The notes below the pieces were generated by a model. It made no database searches and was not told the origin of the DNA. It saw only the letters and a list, made by a program, of their open reading frames with translations. From an uncultured Pseudomonas sp. (GTDB lineage: Bacteria > Pseudomonadota > Gammaproteobacteria > Pseudomonadales > Pseudomonadaceae), in the NCBI GenBank assembly GCA_937863915.1, contig CALMID010000330.1, forward strand, positions 1-9,277: a stretch of 9,277 bases of DNA, written 5' to 3'. Positions 1 through 7,081 of the stretch are shown one piece after another (position 1 is the first letter of the stretch; each line of letters starts with the position of its first letter). The position numbers and the translations under genes were made by a program.

Positions 1-156
1 GTGCTGGCCCCCTTCCGCAAGCTGATTCCGAACCTGGGCGGCCTGGATATCTCGCCTATTTTCGCCTTCATCGCGCTGAACCTGATCGACATGCTGGTGA
101 TCGGAAACCTGGCCGCCATGACCGGCATGCCGCGCCAGCTCAGCCCGTTCATGTAA
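1..156 (+). CDS. yggT: YggT family membrane protein, 3' end only
   Basis: This is the last 51 codons of an open frame running in from the left edge and ending in TAA at 154-156. It contains PFRKLIPNLGGLDISPI, the conserved segment just before the last membrane helix in YggT proteins, then a hydrophobic helix (FAFIALNLIDMLVIGNL). YggT proteins are small inner-membrane proteins of roughly 190 residues in Pseudomonas, with two copies of the domain. Their role is not firmly known; links to osmotic or ion stress have been proposed. The gene usually follows proC and the PLP-binding gene yggS, which would lie left of the window. The next gene starts 9 bases after the stop, so the two are almost certainly co-transcribed. 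The first codon in the window is GTG, but it is internal to the protein, not a start. Confidence 0.9.
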   Translation: MLAPFRKLIPNLGGLDISPIFAFIALNLIDMLVIGNLAAMTGMPRQLSPFM

Positions 157-165
157 GGCCAGGCA

Positions 166-462
166 TTGAGCTATTTCCGCTGGGACGGGGAAGACCTGAT
201 CCTCGACTGCCACCTGCAGCCCAAGGCGAGTTCCGACGAATTCGCCGGGCTGCATGGCGAGCGCCTGAAAATCCGCCTCACCGCCCCACCCGTCGAGGGC
301 AAGGCCAATGCCCACCTGCTGGCCTTCCTCGGCAAGGCCTTCGGCGTAGCCAAGAGCCAGGTCAGCCTGATCAGCGGCGAGCTCAACAGGCAGAAGCGCG
401 TGCGCATCCAGCGCCCGCAGAAACTGCCGGACCTGCCCGGACTAACCGCTCAGGGTCATTGA
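166..462 (+). CDS. DUF167 / YggU family protein
   Basis: A 98-residue cytoplasmic protein of the DUF167 (YggU) family, which is usually about 95-100 residues, so it is full length. The family hallmark APPVEGKAN is at residues 40-48, preceded by LKIRLT and followed by LISGELNRQKRVRI around 68-81, the expected alpha/beta core. The start is a TTG at 166. I accept it because TAAGG at 154-158 overlaps the yggT stop and sits 7 bases upstream, and because the protein begins in step with family members (SYFRWDGEDLILDCHLQPKA). No ATG in frame gives a full-length protein. The biochemical function of DUF167 is unknown; structures exist but no established activity. The gene is coupled to yggT, as in E. 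coli where yggT and yggU are neighbours. Confidence 0.9.
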   Translation: MSYFRWDGEDLILDCHLQPKASSDEFAGLHGERLKIRLTAPPVEGKANAHLLAFLGKAFGVAKSQVSLISGELNRQKRVRIQRPQKLPDLPGLTAQGH

Positions 463-495
463 CCAACCATAAGGCGGGACAATGGCGCCAGCCAG

Positions 496-523
496 TTGAC
501 GATCCGCCACCCTCTTCCATAAT
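496..523 (+). promoter_or_regulatory. Probable sigma-70 promoter for the dynamin-like gene
   Basis: TTGACG at 496-501 and CATAAT at 518-523 are separated by 16 bases. They match the -35 consensus at five of six positions and the -10 consensus at five of six. This is the best sigma-70-type promoter in the window and lies in a relatively AT-richer spacer. Transcription would start near 530 and leave a leader of about 135 bases before the GTPase start codon, including the palindrome at 604-620. This is a reading of the sequence only; no start site is known. Confidence 0.6.
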
Positions 524-603
524 GCCTGAGCTAGATACTGGCCATTTGCCTGTGCGCCAGTTCACAGCTCATCGTCAATCCGCAGCCAAATTGGCGCGCG
601 CGG

Positions 604-620
604 GTTAGCGTAACGCTAAC
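604..620. promoter_or_regulatory. Perfect 17-base palindrome in the leader of the dynamin-like gene
   Basis: GTTAGCGTAACGCTAAC is perfectly self-complementary around a single central base: the 8-base half GTTAGCGT is followed by A and then ACGCTAAC. It lies 46 bases before the ATG at 667 and downstream of the predicted promoter. Its size and symmetry suit an operator for a dimeric repressor such as a TetR-type protein. It could also fold in RNA as a 7-base-pair stem with a three-base loop. There is no T-run after it (AAAAAG follows), so it is not an intrinsic terminator on the plus strand. I do not recognise it as the site of a specific regulator. Confidence 0.5.
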
Positions 621-666
621 AAAAAGCTGCACTCGGCACGGATGCACTGCCCGGAGGAAGATCAGG

Positions 667-2655
667 ATGAGTATGGAACGTCTCAGCCAGCAGGTTGATG
701 CCTATGTAGCCTGGAAGCGCGAGTTGATGCGCGAGATCACCCGCTACCGCAGCTGGTTGGCGCATAACCGTCTGGGCAGTGCGGCGGTGGAAGCCAAGCT
801 CGACCGGGCGCTGAAGATCCTGCGCACCGATCACATCACCCTGGCCTTCGTCGGCGAGTTCTCCCGCGGCAAGACCGAGCTGATCAACTGCCTGTTCTTC
901 TCCCAGTTCGGCCAGCGCATGCTGCCGTCGCAGGCGGGACGTACCACCATGTGCCCCACCGAGCTGTATTTCGACCCGCGCTCGGAACGCTCCTACATCC
1001 GCCTGCTGCCCATCGAAACGCGCCTGGCCGAGGCGAGCATTGCCCAGTTCAAGCGCGTGCCGCGGCACTGGGTGAATATCCCGCTGGACGCCAGCGATCC
1101 CGGCAGCATGGCCCAGGCCTTCGCCCAGGTCGCCCGGACCAAGCCCATGCCGGTAGAGCAGGCCATCCAGCTCGGCTTCCACCCGGACATGCTGGAGAGC
1201 GGCGACAAGCCGGGCATTGTTCTGGTTCCGGCCTGGCGCCACGCTCTGGTCAACTTCGACCACCCCCTGCTGCGCCAGGGTCTGCGCATTCTCGACACGC
1301 CCGGCCTGAATGCCCTCGGCAGCGAGCCTGAACTGACCCTGTCGATGCTGCCCAGCGCCCAGGCCATCATCTTCCTGCTGTCGGCCGATGCCGGCGTCAC
1401 CGCCTCGGACATGAGCATCTGGCAACAGCACATCTGCCAGCTCGACGATGACGCCCAGACCGGACGCTTTGCCGTACTGAACAAGATCGACGTGCTGTGG
1501 GATGACCTGGCCGGCGAAGCCTTCGTGCAGAACGCCATCAACCAGATTCGTCAGAGCACCGCCAAGCAGCTCGGCATCAAGGCGCAGGATGTGCTGCCGC
1601 TGTCGGCCAAGCAGGCCCTGCTGGCCAAGGTACGCGGCGACCAGGAACTGCTCGCGCGCAGCCAGATCGACAATCTCGAAAGCCTGCTGTGCGAGCGCAT
1701 CGTTGCGCAGAAGGAACGCCTGCTCGAAGAGTCGGTGGTCAATCAGGTCCTCGGCCTGCTCAACAACAGCCAGCACGTGCTCAACCTGCGCCTGAACAAG
1801 GTGCGCGAGCAGCAGAACCTGCTCACCAACCACCGCCAGGACAACGGTCAGCTGCTGTTCGAACTGACCGCCAAAACCAAGGAAGACCACACCCGCCACC
1901 ACAAACGACTGCTGGGGCTGAAGACCAACCAGCGCCTGGTCAAGCGCCAGGGCGACCTGCTGCGTTTTGCCGCCCGCCCGGAGCGCCTGGAAGAACATCT
2001 GGGCAAAGTGAAGGACAACCTGCGCAGCAGCTGGACCACCCTCGGCATCAACCACGCCATCCTGCACTTCTTCCGCGCCGTGGAGTTCGACCTGACCTCC
2101 CTGGAGCACGAGGCCGCACTGGCCAACAAGATGGTCGGCGCCATCTACCAGCGGCACAACGCCGAGAATCCGCTGCACGGTCTGGACGCGCCGCAGCTCA
2201 ACATCAAGCGCTACCAGCGCGAGCTGGGCCAGCTGCGGGCCAAGGCCGATCGTTTCCGCCGTAACCTGAAAACCCTGCTCACCGAGCAGCGCCTGCTGAC
2301 CCGGCGCTTCCTCACCACCCTGGCCCAGGAAGTAATGGGCCTGCACCAGCGCCTGCGCCAGGAAACCTACCAGTGGAGCAGCGATGCGCTGATGCCGCTG
2401 ATGCAGCACACCCTGGAGCACAAGCAGATGCTGGAGAGCCACATGGTGCGACTCAAGGCGCTGGCTCAGGAAACCCAGCAGACCCACCAGCGCGGCCTGC
2501 AGTTCAAGCAGTACGCCGAAGACTTGGAGCGCCAGCTGGCCGAGGCCAACGAGATGCTGCGCGTGCTGCGCCGCCCAGCACCGGTTCAGCGTCAGGGCAA
2601 GGTCGTCAGCCTGCCACTCGCCGCCCGCGCCTCGGTGTCTGCCGAACGCAGCTAA
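667..2655 (+). CDS. Bacterial dynamin-like GTPase
   Basis: A 662-residue protein with a dynamin-type GTPase domain near the N-terminus. P-loop G63-EFSRGKT-70 (G1), GRTTMCPT at 91-98 (G2 with the conserved Thr), DTPG at 210-213 (G3), NKID at 272-275 (G4) and a likely G5 SAK at 313-315 are all intact. About 110 residues separate G2 from G3, longer than in small Ras-like G proteins. From about residue 340 the chain is mostly charged helix, with likely coiled coil around 515-635 (many Leu, Gln, Arg, Glu). I see no membrane helix or signal peptide, so it should be cytosolic or peripherally membrane bound. The start has a strong ribosome site (GGAGGAAG, 653-660). Bacterial dynamins act in membrane remodelling, stress or phage tolerance, or chromosome/cell-division roles; which applies here cannot be told. 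Own promoter and terminator suggest independent expression. Base composition resembles the neighbours. Confidence 0.88.
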   Translation: MSMERLSQQVDAYVAWKRELMREITRYRSWLAHNRLGSAAVEAKLDRALKILRTDHITLAFVGEFSRGKTELINCLFFSQFGQRMLPSQAGRTTMCPTELYFDPRSERSYIRLLPIETRLAEASIAQFKRVPRHWVNIPLDASDPGSMAQAFAQVARTKPMPVEQAIQLGFHPDMLESGDKPGIVLVPAWRHALVNFDHPLLRQGLRILDTPGLNALGSEPELTLSMLPSAQAIIFLLSADAGVTASDMSIWQQHICQLDDDAQTGRFAVLNKIDVLWDDLAGEAFVQNAINQIRQSTAKQLGIKAQDVLPLSAKQALLAKVRGDQELLARSQIDNLESLLCERIVAQKERLLEESVVNQVLGLLNNSQHVLNLRLNKVREQQNLLTNHRQDNGQLLFELTAKTKEDHTRHHKRLLGLKTNQRLVKRQGDLLRFAARPERLEEHLGKVKDNLRSSWTTLGINHAILHFFRAVEFDLTSLEHEAALANKMVGAIYQRHNAENPLHGLDAPQLNIKRYQRELGQLRAKADRFRRNLKTLLTEQRLLTRRFLTTLAQEVMGLHQRLRQETYQWSSDALMPLMQHTLEHKQMLESHMVRLKALAQETQQTHQRGLQFKQYAEDLERQLAEANEMLRVLRRPAPVQRQGKVVSLPLAARASVSAERS

Positions 2656-2678
2656 GTTGTTGTTTTAGCGAGCTCACC

Positions 2679-2717
2679 CAGCGCCCCGTGCGATTGCCGC
2701 CCGGGGCGCTGTTCTTT
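2679..2717 (+). terminator. Rho-independent terminator after the dynamin-like gene
   Basis: The arms CAGCGCCCCG (2679-2688) and CGGGGCGCTG (2702-2711) pair perfectly over 10 bases around a 13-base loop. They are followed by TTCTTT (2712-2717). The hairpin begins 24 bases after the TAA stop at 2653-2655. It should end the GTPase transcript and separate it from metX. The T-run is interrupted by one C, so some readthrough is possible. Confidence 0.8.
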
Positions 2718-2722
2718 AGACT
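2694..2722 (+). promoter_or_regulatory. Possible promoter for the metX operon
   Basis: TTGCCG (2694-2699) and TAGACT (2717-2722) are spaced by 17 bases, each matching four of six consensus positions. Since a terminator separates metX from the gene before it, a promoter is needed either in this 97-base gap or inside the GTPase gene. This pair is the only reasonable candidate I see in the gap, and it overlaps the terminator loop and tail. It would give a leader of about 24 bases. No methionine-responsive riboswitch or MetJ-type box is visible. Confidence 0.3.
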
Positions 2723-2752
2723 GCAGCTCTCCCCCGAACACGAGCAGGGTCG

Positions 2753-3892
2753 ATGCCCACTGTCATCCCCGAAGATAGCGTTGGTCTGGTCAGCCCGCAG
2801 GTGGCGCAGTTCGCCGAACCGCTGGCGCTGGCCTGTGGCCGCAGCCTGAGCCACTACGAACTGGTCTACGAGACCTACGGCGAGCTGAACGCCGAGCGCA
2901 GCAACGCCGTGCTGATCTGTCATGCCCTGTCCGGCCATCACCACGCCGCCGGCTACCACAGCATGGACGAGCGCAAGCCCGGCTGGTGGGACAGCTGCAT
3001 CGGCCCGGGCAAGCCGATCGACACCCGCAAGTTCTTCGTTGTCAGCCTCAACAACCTCGGCGGCTGCAACGGTTCTACCGGCCCCGCCAGCCGCAATCCG
3101 CAGACGGGCCGCGTCTACGGCTCGGACTTCCCGGTGGTCACGGTAGAGGACTGGGTCAACAGCCAGGCCCTGCTCGCCGACCGCCTGGGCATCAGCCAGT
3201 GGGCCGCGGTGATCGGCGGCAGCCTGGGCGGCATGCAGGCACTGCAATGGACCATCAGCTACCCCGAGCGCGTGCGCCACTGCCTGTGCATCGCCTCGGC
3301 GCCCAAACTGTCGGCGCAGAACATCGCCTTCAACGAGGTCGCGCGCCAGGCCATTCTCACCGACCCGGACTACCACGGCGGCCACTTCCAGGAGCAGGGC
3401 ACCCTGCCCAAGCGCGGCCTGATGCTGGCGCGCATGGTCGGCCACATCACCTACCTGTCCGACGACGCCATGGGCGAGAAGTTCGGCCGCGAGCGCAAGA
3501 GCGAAAAGCCCAACTTCGACCTGCACAACGTCGAATTCCAGGTCGAGAGCTACCTGCGCTATCAGGGCGAGGAATTCTCCGGGCGCTTCGACGCCAACAC
3601 CTACCTGCTGATGACCAAGGCGCTGGACTACTTCGACCCGGCCGCCAGCCAGGGCGGTGATCTGGCGAAAACGCTCAGCGTGGCCAAGGCCGATTTCTGC
3701 GTGATGTCCTTCACCACCGACTGGCGCTTCTCGCCGGCCCGCTCGCGGGAAATCGTCGATGCGCTGATGGCGGCAAAGAAGAACGTCAGCTACCTGGAAA
3801 TCGAGGCTGCCCAGGGCCACGACGCCTTCCTGATTCCCATCCCACGCTACCTGCAGGGATTCTCTGCCTACATGAACCGGATCAAGGTGTAA
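2753..3892 (+). CDS. metX: Homoserine O-succinyltransferase MetX
   Basis: A 379-residue alpha/beta-hydrolase-fold acyltransferase that acylates the hydroxyl of homoserine, the first committed step of methionine synthesis in the cytoplasm. The Ser-Asp-His triad is visible: S157 in GGSLGGMQ, D323 in [11 protein letters not shown] and H356 in QGHDAFL. R227 (LARMVGH) and D357 are at positions expected for substrate binding. R325, in DWRF, occupies the site linked to acyl-CoA choice; with the Pseudomonas lineage it supports succinyl-CoA rather than acetyl-CoA. The product would be used by the MetZ sulfhydrylase, not in this window. The ATG at 2753 has only a close, weak ribosome site (CAGGG, 2745-2749), but the N-terminus [16 protein letters not shown] matches Pseudomonas MetX. 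metW starts 3 bases after the stop. Acetyltransferase activity is the main alternative. Confidence 0.95.
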   Translation: MPTVIPEDSVGLVSPQVAQFAEPLALACGRSLSHYELVYETYGELNAERSNAVLICHALSGHHHAAGYHSMDERKPGWWDSCIGPGKPIDTRKFFVVSLNNLGGCNGSTGPASRNPQTGRVYGSDFPVVTVEDWVNSQALLADRLGISQWAAVIGGSLGGMQALQWTISYPERVRHCLCIASAPKLSAQNIAFNEVARQAILTDPDYHGGHFQEQGTLPKRGLMLARMVGHITYLSDDAMGEKFGRERKSEKPNFDLHNVEFQVESYLRYQGEEFSGRFDANTYLLMTKALDYFDPAASQGGDLAKTLSVAKADFCVMSFTTDWRFSPARSREIVDALMAAKKNVSYLEIEAAQGHDAFLIPIPRYLQGFSAYMNRIKV

Positions 3893-3895
3893 GCC

Positions 3896-4516
3896 ATGCG
3901 TGCCGACCTGGAAATCATCCACGAGTGGATTCCCTCCGGCAGCCGCGTGCTCGACCTCGGCTGCGGCGACGGCGACCTGCTGGCCAGCCTGGCCGAGCAC
4001 AAGCAGGTCAGCGGCTACGGCCTGGAAATCGATCCGGACAAGATCACCGCGTGCATCGCCCGCGGCGTCAACGTGATCGAGCAGAACATCGACCAGGGTC
4101 TGGGCAACTTCGCTAGCAACAGCTTCGACGTGGTGGTCATGACCCAGTCGCTGCAAGCGCTGCAATACCCGGACAAGGTACTGGCGGAGATGCTGCGGGT
4201 CGGCAAGACCTGCATCATCACCTTCCCCAACTTCGGCCACTGGCGCTGCCGCTGGTACCTGACAACCAAGGGCCGCATGCCGGTCTCGGACTTCCTGCCC
4301 TACACCTGGTACAACACGCCGAACATCCACTTCTGCACCTTTGCCGACTTCGAGCGCCTGTGCCATGCCCAGGGCGCGCGGATCGAGGAAGGCCTGGCGG
4401 TGGATCGCGAACACCGCCATAGCCTGGGCAGCCGGCTGTGGCCTAATCTGATGGGCGAGATCGGCATCTACCGCATCAGCGGCGCCGGTCTGGCCGAACA
4501 CCGCGTCGCGGTGTAG
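3896..4516 (+). CDS. metW: Methionine biosynthesis protein MetW
   Basis: A 206-residue protein of the MetW family (usually 190-210 residues) with a class I SAM-dependent methyltransferase fold. Motif I, VLDLGCGDGDLL, covers residues 18-29, and the acidic residue of strand 2 is E44 in YGLEID. FDVVVMTQSLQAL (78-90) is the motif IV region, and ITFPNFGHWRCR is around 108-119. MetW is nearly always paired with metX in proteobacteria. Genetic work in Pseudomonas ties it to homoserine acylation, and it is thought to support or control MetX rather than methylate a known substrate. The ATG is 3 bases past the metX stop with AAGGTG (3884-3889) inside the end of metX, so translation is coupled. Whether it binds SAM as a sensor is an open inference. 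Confidence 0.94.
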   Translation: MRADLEIIHEWIPSGSRVLDLGCGDGDLLASLAEHKQVSGYGLEIDPDKITACIARGVNVIEQNIDQGLGNFASNSFDVVVMTQSLQALQYPDKVLAEMLRVGKTCIITFPNFGHWRCRWYLTTKGRMPVSDFLPYTWYNTPNIHFCTFADFERLCHAQGARIEEGLAVDREHRHSLGSRLWPNLMGEIGIYRISGAGLAEHRVAV

Positions 4517-4541
4517 TCCACCACGCTTTGGAGGATCGATC

Positions 4542-4961
4542 ATGCGCCGTCTAACCGCTCTACTACTCAGCCTGCTCGTCAGCCTGCCGGCGCTTGCCGA
4601 GCGCAAGCAAAGCTTTGCCGAAGTCGATGTGCACTACAGCGTGTTCAATTCCAGCTTCCTGCAGCCGGACACCGCCAGCGCGGTCGGTCTGGTGCGCAGC
4701 AAGAACCAGGGTGTGGTCACCGTATCCGTGCTCAAGGCCGGCAAGCCGCTCCCGGCCGAGGTCAAGGGCGAAGTGAAGAACCTGCTGGGCCAGGTCACCC
4801 CACTCAGTTTCAAGCAGGTGACCGAACCTGGCGCGGCCTACTACCTGGCACAGTTTCCGCTGAGCACCCGCGAAATACTGACCTTCACCCTCGACGTACA
4901 GGGCGGTGACGGCAGCAACAACCGCGTCAGCTTCAACCAAGAAGTGTTCCCCGACGAATGA
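4542..4961 (+). CDS. DUF4426 domain periplasmic protein
   Basis: A 139-residue protein with a clear Sec signal peptide: MRR, a hydrophobic stretch [13 protein letters not shown], and an A-L-A site, so cleavage is likely after residue 19. There is no lipobox Cys, so the mature form of about 120 residues should be free in the periplasm. The rest alternates polar and hydrophobic residues and looks beta-rich ([38 protein letters not shown]), as expected for DUF4426, which has no known function. GGAGGA (4530-4535) is a strong ribosome site 6 bases before the ATG. The gene lies 25 bases after metW and overlaps rdgB by 4 bases. Placement between metW and rdgB is typical of Pseudomonas. An exported protein between two cytosolic enzymes gives no clear hint of its job. 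Confidence 0.88.
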   Translation: MRRLTALLLSLLVSLPALAERKQSFAEVDVHYSVFNSSFLQPDTASAVGLVRSKNQGVVTVSVLKAGKPLPAEVKGEVKNLLGQVTPLSFKQVTEPGAAYYLAQFPLSTREILTFTLDVQGGDGSNNRVSFNQEVFPDE

Positions 4962-5551
4962 TGATCGAAGAACTGGTACTGGCCAGCCACAACGCCGGCA
5001 AACTGAAAGAGCTGCAGGCCATGCTCGGCGCCCACATCAAGGTGCGCTCGATTGCCGAGTTCAGCAGCGTGGAGCCGGAAGAGACTGGCCTGTCGTTCGT
5101 CGAAAACGCCATCCTCAAGGCCCGTCACGCCGCTCGCGTGTCGGGCCTGCCGGCACTGGCCGACGACTCCGGACTGGCCGTGGATGCCCTGGGCGGCGCA
5201 CCGGGCATCTACTCGGCGCGCTACGCCGGTGGCAAGGACGATGCGGCGAACAATGCCAAGCTGCTGGACGTACTGAAGGATGTCCCGGACGCCGAGCGTG
5301 GCGCGCAGTTCGTCTGTGCCCTGGCCCTGGTGCGACACGCCGATGATCCGCTGCCGATCCTCTGCGAAGGCCTGTGGCCGGGCCGCATCCTCCACGCCCC
5401 GCGTGGCGAGCAGGGTTTCGGCTACGACCCGCTGTTCTGGGTGGCCGAGCGTCAGTGCTCCAGCGCCGAGCTACCGGCTGCCGAGAAGAACCAGCTCAGC
5501 CATCGCGCCCGCGCCATGGCCCTGCTCAAGCAGCGCCTGGGGCTGGCATGA
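4958..5551 (+). CDS. rdgB: dITP/XTP pyrophosphatase (RdgB/HAM1 family)
   Basis: A 197-residue cytosolic enzyme that hydrolyses dITP, ITP and XTP to the monophosphate and pyrophosphate, keeping deaminated purines out of DNA and RNA. Family motifs in order: [10 protein letters not shown] (10-19), [16 protein letters not shown] (41-56, Glu for metal binding), [13 protein letters not shown] (68-80, with the catalytic Asp at about 70), [13 protein letters not shown] (91-103), GFGYDPLF (153-160) and SHRARA (181-186). All key positions are intact and the length is normal. The start is ATG at 4958 within ATGATG; the second ATG at 4961 is equally possible. No strong ribosome site is seen, so translation probably depends on termination of the preceding gene. 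The stop overlaps the hemW start. Confidence 0.95.
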   Translation: MMIEELVLASHNAGKLKELQAMLGAHIKVRSIAEFSSVEPEETGLSFVENAILKARHAARVSGLPALADDSGLAVDALGGAPGIYSARYAGGKDDAANNAKLLDVLKDVPDAERGAQFVCALALVRHADDPLPILCEGLWPGRILHAPRGEQGFGYDPLFWVAERQCSSAELPAAEKNQLSHRARAMALLKQRLGLA

Positions 5552-6708
5552 GCAGTCCGGCAGGCAGCCCGTTCGTGCTGCCGCCGCTGGCCCTGTATGT
5601 CCATATCCCGTGGTGCGTGCGCAAATGCCCGTACTGCGATTTCAACTCCCATGCCGCCGGGCCGAGCCTGCCGGAAGACGAGTATGTCGCCGCGCTGCTG
5701 GCCGACCTTGATCAGGATCTGGCGCAGGCACAGGGCCGCCAGCTGACCTCGATCTTCTTTGGTGGCGGCACCCCCAGCCTGTTCTCAGCCCGTGCACTGG
5801 GGCGGATTCTCGAAGGCGTGGAGCGACGCATCGGCTTTGCCGGGGATATCGAAATCACCCTGGAAGCCAACCCCGGCACCTTCGAGCAGGCCAAGTTCAG
5901 CGCCTACCGCCGCCTGGGCATCAATCGCCTGTCGATCGGCGTGCAGAGCTTTCAGAGCGCCCAGCTCAAGGCCCTCGGCCGCATCCATGATGGCGATGAG
6001 GCGATACGCGCCGCAGACATGGCACGCGCCGCCGGCTTCGACAACTTCAACCTCGACCTCATGCACGGTCTGCCGGGACAGGATGTCGCTGCGGCACTGG
6101 ACGATCTGCGCACCGCGATTGCCCAGGCGCCCACCCACCTGTCCTGGTATCAGCTGACCATGGAGCCGAACACGGTGTTCTGGAACCAGCCACCGGAGCT
6201 GCCGGAAGACGACACCCTGTGGGATATCCAGGAGGCCGGCCAGGCGCTGCTCGCCGAACACGGTTACGGGCAGTACGAAACCTCGGCCTATGCCCGGGAT
6301 AACCAGCGCGCCCGGCACAACCTCAACTACTGGACCTTCGGTGACTTCCTCGGTATTGGCGCCGGTGCCCACGCCAAGCGGAGCAGCGCAGACGGGCAGA
6401 TCAGGCGCACTTGGAAGACCCGCCTACCCAAGGACTATCTGGATAGCAGCAAGGTTTTCCAGGCCGGTGAGCGCGTCCTGACGGCAGACGAGCTGCCCTT
6501 CGAGTTTCTGATGAATGCCCTGCGCCTGACCGAGGGCGTGCCCAGCCAGCTGTTCTGCCAGCGCACCGGCCTGCCACTGGACAGCCTCGCCGAGGGACGC
6601 CGCCTGGCGGAGCAACAGGGACTGCTGGAGAGTGATCCAGCGCGCCTGTGCGCCACGCCCAGGGGCCAACTGTTTCTCAACGACCTGCTGCAATGCTTTC
6701 TGCCCTAG
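5548..6708 (+). CDS. hemW: Radical-SAM heme chaperone HemW
   Basis: A 386-residue radical-SAM protein. The cluster motif C23-VRK-C27-PY-C30 (CxxxCxxC) is followed by DFNSH. The extra Cys that marks true coproporphyrinogen dehydrogenase HemN is absent, which points to HemW. GGGTP (72-76) is the SAM-contact motif, ITLEANPG is at 103-110, and RLSIGVQSF is at 127-135. HNLNYW (257-262) and GIGAGAH (269-275) are also typical; a C-terminal HemN-type domain runs to the end. HemW is thought to bind heme and pass it to membrane respiratory enzymes. I start it at ATG 5548, in an ATGA overlap with rdgB. The frame is open further left to 5374, but that would add 58 residues of rdgB-overlapping sequence with no family similarity. 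Older annotation as HemN-like oxidase is the main alternative name. Confidence 0.94.
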   Translation: MSSPAGSPFVLPPLALYVHIPWCVRKCPYCDFNSHAAGPSLPEDEYVAALLADLDQDLAQAQGRQLTSIFFGGGTPSLFSARALGRILEGVERRIGFAGDIEITLEANPGTFEQAKFSAYRRLGINRLSIGVQSFQSAQLKALGRIHDGDEAIRAADMARAAGFDNFNLDLMHGLPGQDVAAALDDLRTAIAQAPTHLSWYQLTMEPNTVFWNQPPELPEDDTLWDIQEAGQALLAEHGYGQYETSAYARDNQRARHNLNYWTFGDFLGIGAGAHAKRSSADGQIRRTWKTRLPKDYLDSSKVFQAGERVLTADELPFEFLMNALRLTEGVPSQLFCQRTGLPLDSLAEGRRLAEQQGLLESDPARLCATPRGQLFLNDLLQCFLP

Positions 6709-6724
6709 GGGCTAAGGACGCCTG

Positions 6725-7048
6725 ATGGATCTCGTGCTCGACCTGATCGCCACTCTGTCGCACTGGTGCCGCGCTCACCTGCACAATATTTCCCTGGCCA
6801 TTCTGGCCACCCTCTTCGTGCTGTTCGGCCCCGACCTGAATGCCTGGCTGCAGCGCCGGCTGGGCAGCCTCAACTTCATCTTCCGCACGCTTTTGTTCGT
6901 GCTGTTCTGCGCGCTGGTCTACGGCCTGGGCATCATTTACCTGACGCCCTGGCTGGCCAAAGGCCTGGCCTACTTCAACAACTACACCCTGGCACCCGTG
7001 TTGCTGCTAGTGTTCTTTCTGGTCGGCGTGTTGTCCGACCGCAGCTAA
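6725..7048 (+). CDS. DUF3392 small inner-membrane protein
   Basis: A 107-residue very hydrophobic protein, with three likely membrane helices near residues 21-36 (ISLAILATLFVLFG), 52-73 (IFRTLLFVLFCALVYGLGII) and 86-103 (NYTLAPVLLLVFFLVGVL). A basic loop (QRRLG) follows helix 1 and a short DRS tail ends the protein. It matches the DUF3392 family in size and pattern; the function is unknown. AAGGA at 6714-6718 lies 6 bases before the ATG. The gene starts 16 bases after hemW and precedes a small soluble protein by 33 bases, so it appears to belong to the metX-hemW operon. Physical partnership with HemW, which delivers heme to membrane enzymes, is only a thought from position. Confidence 0.85.
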   Translation: MDLVLDLIATLSHWCRAHLHNISLAILATLFVLFGPDLNAWLQRRLGSLNFIFRTLLFVLFCALVYGLGIIYLTPWLAKGLAYFNNYTLAPVLLLVFFLVGVLSDRS

Positions 7049-7081
7049 CGGCACAGCCATCGCCTTCATGGAGCCGCACCG

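Noticed and set aside
537..561. Inverted repeat ACTGGC / GCCAGT with a 13-base loop
   Set aside because: Only six base pairs and a long loop; likely chance in GC-rich DNA.
522..608. A 28-codon open frame in the leader of the GTPase gene, ending inside the palindrome, considered as a leader peptide
   Set aside because: Its ATG overlaps the predicted -10 element and would lie before the transcription start. It has no ribosome site and no run of regulatory codons.
616..2487. A 623-codon open frame on the minus strand, antisense to the GTPase gene
   Set aside because: It is a mirror of a strongly biased GC-rich gene on the other strand. It shows low-complexity Gln/Leu/Ala/Val-rich sequence, no recognisable domain and no ribosome site, while the plus strand has all five GTPase motifs.
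2656..2752. SAM riboswitch or MetJ-type operator before metX
   Set aside because: The gap is 97 bases, largely taken by the terminator, with no riboswitch-like paired structure and no AGACGTCT-type boxes.
2606..4606. A 666-codon open frame on the minus strand across metX and metW
   Set aside because: It spans two well-supported genes, the gap between them and the terminator upstream of metX. Its product is Ala/Val/Gln/His-rich without domain features; it is a codon-bias shadow.
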